Assembly: GCA_030592355.1 (NCBI GenBank)
Contig: JAUVJE010000014.1
Span: 1-19,498, forward strand
DNA length: 19,498 nt
Source of the DNA: Clostridia bacterium
GTDB taxonomy: Bacteria; Bacillota; Clostridia; DUPQ01
Direction of reading: 5' to 3'
The notes beneath the pieces are model-generated. The model did no database searches, had not been told where the DNA came from, and saw only the letters and a list, made by a program, of their open reading frames with translations. The translations under genes were made by a program, and so were the position numbers. Each line of letters starts with the position of its first letter. Position 1 is the stretch's first letter. Positions 16,450 to 19,498 of the stretch are shown piece after piece.

Positions 16450-17679
16450 ATGATAACCGGAAATTATAATTTAAAAACATTAAAAGATATCGCTAGATCA
16501 TATTCAATTTCCACAGGCGTTGATACACGTATAGTCGATAATTCGGGGGCTACCATTCATTATTCATGTGCTTCCGAAATTTGTAAGCTTTGCGAAAAAG
16601 CCAGCGAAAAAATTGGCGGGAGATGCACCAAGACTCATCTTTACGGAACTATACAAGCGGACCGCTTCGGTGGTAAATATATTTTTTTCTGTCACCTCGG
16701 ACTGGTTCATTGGGTAACACCTCTTTATAAAAACTCCGAATTAAAAGGGGGTATGCTAGCAGGTCCCGTCCTGATGGTAAAGCCTGAAGATATGACAAAT
16801 GAAGAGTATCAGGCGTTGAGCAGTATATTTACCAACCCTGAAATGACGCCCGAAAATATACCTTTTAGAAATCCTAAAACAGTCGACGCTCTTTCGCAAC
16901 TTCTATATTACAGTGTGTACAACCGTAAGTTTGAGGACAGCGCCACTGCCATGGACCTGCAGGCTGATATCGGACAGTATATGCAGCATCTTAAAACCAT
17001 GGGCGGTACGGAGGCTGACAGTTATCCTCTGGACAAAGAAAACAAATTGACAACAATGATTACCCTCGGAGATAAAAATGGAGCTCAAAAAGTGTTAAGT
17101 GAAATTCTGGCTCATACTTTTTTCGCTACCGGTGTAAAATTCAATTTGGTTAAGGCGCGGGTCCTTGAGCTGGTTATCGTTCTTTCCAGAGCCGCTCTCC
17201 ACGGCGGAGCAGATCCGAACCAGATATTCGGAATGAATTATACATACCTTAATCAGATAAATGAATATAATTCCATTGAGCAGTTAACATTATGGATGTC
17301 AAAAATAATAGATAAATTCACTGAATGTGTTTTTGATTTACAGGATGTAAAACATATTGATGTCATTTACAAATCCATCGAATACATAAGACGGAATTAT
17401 ATGAAAAAGGTAACTCTTGATGAAGTTGCTGAAAACGTCTCTCTAAGCCCGTCATATTTCAGCCGCATATTTAAAAGTGAAATGAAAATATCGTTCAATT
17501 CCTATTTAAACAATGTGCGAATTGAAATGAGCAAGAAACTTCTTTTTGACGAAGATATTCCGTTATCGGATATATCAATGCTCGTAGGGTTCGAGCACCA
17601 AAGTTATTATTCAAAAATCTTCAAACAAATCACCGGCAAATCTCCCAGACAACACAGAGAAGGAAGAGGCAAACACTAA
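16450..17679 (+). CDS. PocR-domain AraC-family transcriptional regulator
   Basis: This is a DNA-binding regulator of 409 residues. Residues 5-160 match the PocR sensory domain, with cysteines 40, 45, 48, 59 and 81 (CASEICKLC, GGRC, FFCH) and the HWVTPLY and GGMLAGPVLM segments. Residues 303-402 form an AraC/XylS double helix-turn-helix: VTLDEVAENVSLSPSYFSRIFK, then PLSDISMLVGFEHQSYYSKIFK and a terminal TGKSPRQHR. PocR domains have been proposed to bind small diols or polyols; PocR itself controls propanediol use. Position after a GpsA-like gene suggests a glycerol-related ligand here (inference). The ATG at 16450 is preferred; an adjacent in-frame TTG at 16447 is closer to GGAAGG. AT-rich GATAAT/TATACT boxes upstream could be a separate promoter. 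Its stop overlaps the converging GNAT gene. Confidence 0.88.
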   Translation: MITGNYNLKTLKDIARSYSISTGVDTRIVDNSGATIHYSCASEICKLCEKASEKIGGRCTKTHLYGTIQADRFGGKYIFFCHLGLVHWVTPLYKNSELKGGMLAGPVLMVKPEDMTNEEYQALSSIFTNPEMTPENIPFRNPKTVDALSQLLYYSVYNRKFEDSATAMDLQADIGQYMQHLKTMGGTEADSYPLDKENKLTTMITLGDKNGAQKVLSEILAHTFFATGVKFNLVKARVLELVIVLSRAALHGGADPNQIFGMNYTYLNQINEYNSIEQLTLWMSKIIDKFTECVFDLQDVKHIDVIYKSIEYIRRNYMKKVTLDEVAENVSLSPSYFSRIFKSEMKISFNSYLNNVRIEMSKKLLFDEDIPLSDISMLVGFEHQSYYSKIFKQITGKSPRQHREGRGKH

Positions 17680-18563
17680 GCATCGTCATCCGATGTGTAT
17701 TTCATAATAAAAATCGGGTTCCCTGCTATAAATCCTAATTTATCATATATTCTTTTAGCCGGATTTCCATCAATAACAAAAAGTCTCATAAATCCATAGT
17801 GCTTTGTCATTTTGCTTATAGCTTTTTTCATCATGCTAGAAGCAATGCCCTTCCTGCGATGTTCTTCCAGGACATGCAAATCATATACAAACGGGTATCC
17901 TTCATCTATGGATATAAGGCATGCTCCCACAGGATTACCTGAGTCTTCTTCAATACAAATTGAAGAGGCCTCAATAGCAGTCTTTGTCTTCCGGGCGTCA
18001 AAATACAATGCCGTTCCTCTGGTGAAAGTATCTTTTAAAACAGGCTGGTACCACGGCTCATTCATGTTGGCAGCATAAAAAAGTTCAGCTATCATTTTTG
18101 CGTCATCTGCCGTTGGCGGTTGAAATCTGTAGCCCATAGGAGCTTTCCAGCTAATGCTTTTAAGCGGTACTATCATGCAACGCATTTTACTTATTGTTTT
18201 GTATCCTAATTCACCAAAACTTACAGCCTGATGCGAATCCGACGGAAGGCAGGTAATTCCCTTAGATGGGTCAGTATCATTCACAACTTTTTTGTGCAGC
18301 AGCTTAATAATTTCCATCAAAAGAGTACTATGCCCAGGATATAGAAAAAGATGCTTAATTGTATTATGACAAACGATAGCTCCTCCGACACGATTGCCTT
18401 TATAATAAATAAAACGGCAGAATTCTTCGTCTTCCAGAATAGACATCCTGATGCTGTCTGCGCCTAAATTAAATCTGTTATTGTTGCGAAGAACCTTGTA
18501 AACTGTATATTGCTTCAAAAAGGCTGAAAATTCCGCTTTTGCAAGTATAACATCCGGTGTCAA
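17676..18563 (-). CDS. Two-domain GNAT-family acetyltransferase
   Basis: The product is 295 residues. The C-terminal half (about 144-290) is a GNAT domain with the acetyl-CoA loop RRKGIA (236-241) in LHVLEEHRRKGIASSMMKKA, followed by FVIDGNPAKRIYDKLGF. The N-terminal half (1-140) has a GNAT-like strand/helix layout (FCRFIYYKGNRVGGAIVCH, then LEYPGH-like FLYPGHSTLL) without an intact loop, so it looks like a decayed first domain. The substrate is unknown. The start is a TTG with GGAGG 8 nt upstream, one base after the stop of the metallo-hydrolase gene, which indicates coupling. The stop codon overlaps that of the converging PocR regulator within 4 bp, so there is no room for a terminator. Confidence 0.85.
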   Translation of the reverse strand: MTPDVILAKAEFSAFLKQYTVYKVLRNNNRFNLGADSIRMSILEDEEFCRFIYYKGNRVGGAIVCHNTIKHLFLYPGHSTLLMEIIKLLHKKVVNDTDPSKGITCLPSDSHQAVSFGELGYKTISKMRCMIVPLKSISWKAPMGYRFQPPTADDAKMIAELFYAANMNEPWYQPVLKDTFTRGTALYFDARKTKTAIEASSICIEEDSGNPVGACLISIDEGYPFVYDLHVLEEHRRKGIASSMMKKAISKMTKHYGFMRLFVIDGNPAKRIYDKLGFIAGNPIFIMKYTSDDDA

Positions 18564-18564
18564 A

Positions 18565-19269
18565 TCACTGTCCTCCGGTTTTAAAATATTTTTTTCTGTT
18601 CATAATCTTAGTCTTGAACATTTCTCTTGTAATAGGTTTCCCGTGCCCGGGATAATAAATATCAGGATTAATAGAATCAAGCCGTCTGTATGTTCCCGCC
18701 AGTTTTTTCCTGTTATAAACGATAATCGGATAATGGGTACAAGGAAACATGTTAAATAACGTATCACCGCAAATACACTGTCCGTCATCTGTAACTATAC
18801 ATACTGAACCAGGAGAATGTCCCGGCGTATGTATTATTTTCGCATCAACCCCATACTCCCTTAAGTTCATGCCGTCCACTATATCTATATCAACATTAAC
18901 CGTATCAGATATTATATTGGGATTCACTTGTTCAAAAAGTTTTACAATCAATCTAAAAATAAGTGAGGATTCATTCTTTCTAATTATATCCTCTTCGCCT
19001 GGTTTCATTATTTCATCTTTGTGCATCGCAACGGCCGCGCCGGTGAGTTTTTTAACTTCTGCCAGCCCTTGAATATGGTCGTAATGGTTGTGGGTTACTA
19101 TAATCAATATTATGTCTTCAGGCTTTGATTGCAATGATTGCAGTTCACCTAAAAGCTTCTGAGCAGCGCCTTTTAACCCCGCATCAACCAATATATACCC
19201 GTCTTCACTTTTTATGAGATATGAGTTTGAACCGCCTGGTTTAATCGGTATAATCTCAGTCTTATACAT
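18565..19269 (-). CDS. Metallo-beta-lactamase-fold hydrolase
   Basis: This is a cytosolic binuclear-metal hydrolase of 234 residues with a complete MBL signature: THNHYDH (His60, His62, Asp64, His65), HTPGHSPGS (His151), CGDTLF (Asp169) and YYPGHGKP (His209). The compact form without extra domains is typical of the glyoxalase II-like and general MBL hydrolase group; the substrate cannot be assigned. The lid region at 80-130 is charged and specific to this protein. It is not YycJ/WalJ, which has a different N-terminus and motif spacing. The ATG at 19269 overlaps the end of the upstream gene by 8 nt (ATGTATAA contains that gene's stop). It is followed one base later by the two-domain GNAT gene. 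Confidence 0.9.
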   Translation of the reverse strand: MYKTEIIPIKPGGSNSYLIKSEDGYILVDAGLKGAAQKLLGELQSLQSKPEDIILIIVTHNHYDHIQGLAEVKKLTGAAVAMHKDEIMKPGEEDIIRKNESSLIFRLIVKLFEQVNPNIISDTVNVDIDIVDGMNLREYGVDAKIIHTPGHSPGSVCIVTDDGQCICGDTLFNMFPCTHYPIIVYNRKKLAGTYRRLDSINPDIYYPGHGKPITREMFKTKIMNRKKYFKTGGQ

Positions 19270-19498
19270 TATTGCCTTTCAATTCCCCGGGATGCCTTTT
19301 TATTAATTCTTTAATGCCCTCTTCCCTGTCTGTTTCCTTAAGCCTCACCAGATAATCTGCAAGGTGCCCTTTCGCATGTAGCGGTCCTCCCTCGCGAATT
19401 GTTATCCAAAGGGGGTCCTTGGCATCTTTTCTCTTAGCCATCATTTCACCATGCCAGTTCAGAAGCCTCCACGCCCCTTCCCTGCAAACTTCAGGAAA
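19262..19498 (-). CDS. C-terminal part of an unidentified protein (5' end outside window)
   Basis: The frame is open from the right edge (19498) to the TAA at 19262, giving 78 residues with no stop. The protein therefore begins outside the window; an internal ATG at 19444 is probably not the start. Visible motifs are a GAWRLLNWHGEMMAKRK helix-like segment, DPLWITIREGGPLHAKGHL and a lysine/glutamate-rich end. The composition (Trp, His, Arg-rich with an REGGPLH turn) suggests a folded soluble domain. I do not recognise the family. It is coupled to the metallo-hydrolase gene through an 8-nt overlap. Confidence 0.72.
   Translation of the reverse strand, partial: FPEVCREGAWRLLNWHGEMMAKRKDAKDPLWITIREGGPLHAKGHLADYLVRLKETDREEGIKELIKRHPGELKGNNV

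Noticed and set aside
18565..19269. MBL gene as a relocated yycJ
   Set aside because: The N-terminus and motif spacing are those of a general MBL hydrolase, and its operon partners are unrelated to wal.

Overview
The window reads as chromosomal DNA from a low-GC Gram-positive bacterium of the Clostridia. The basis is the AT-rich composition, strong Shine-Dalgarno sites (GGAGG types, several TTG/GTG starts), a glycine decarboxylase P-protein split into PA and PB, a tandem glycine riboswitch, and a WalRK-YycH-YycI cell-envelope signalling locus. I cannot name the genus from sequence alone. No insertion sequences, phage genes, CRISPR arrays or other mobile elements were seen.

Minus strand, 1-11148: read in transcription order, this is walR, walK, yycH, yycI, kbl, then a promoter, a tandem glycine riboswitch with an intrinsic terminator, and gcvT-gcvH-gcvPA-gcvPB (gcvPB runs off the left edge). 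The first five genes are packed with 1-29 nt gaps or short overlaps and look like one operon. The second block is a glycine-induced operon for glycine cleavage. kbl (glycine + acetyl-CoA <-> 2-amino-3-ketobutyrate) sits between them, so glycine/threonine metabolism follows directly on the essential cell-wall two-component locus. YycI is about twice the usual length because its extracytoplasmic domain is tandemly duplicated.

Plus strand, 11258-14218: diverging from walR are a cytosolic BNR/Asp-box sialidase-like protein and a membrane-bound diguanylate cyclase with seven TM helices and intact GGDEF and I-site. A stand-alone tRNA-Thr(CGT) with its own strong terminator follows.

Plus strand, 14360-17679: a GNAT acetyltransferase, an unrecognised three-TM protein, a divergent GpsA-type glycerol-3-phosphate dehydrogenase, and a PocR-domain AraC-family regulator. 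The pairing of the last two suggests glycerol or glycerol-phosphate related control, which is inference.

Minus strand, 17676-19498: a tightly coupled set of an unidentified 3'-partial gene, a metallo-beta-lactamase-fold hydrolase and a two-domain GNAT protein. It converges on the PocR regulator with the two stop codons overlapping.

No clearly new multi-gene system is evident. The best leads are the duplicated YycI, the wal-kbl-gcv arrangement, and the PocR/GpsA pair.
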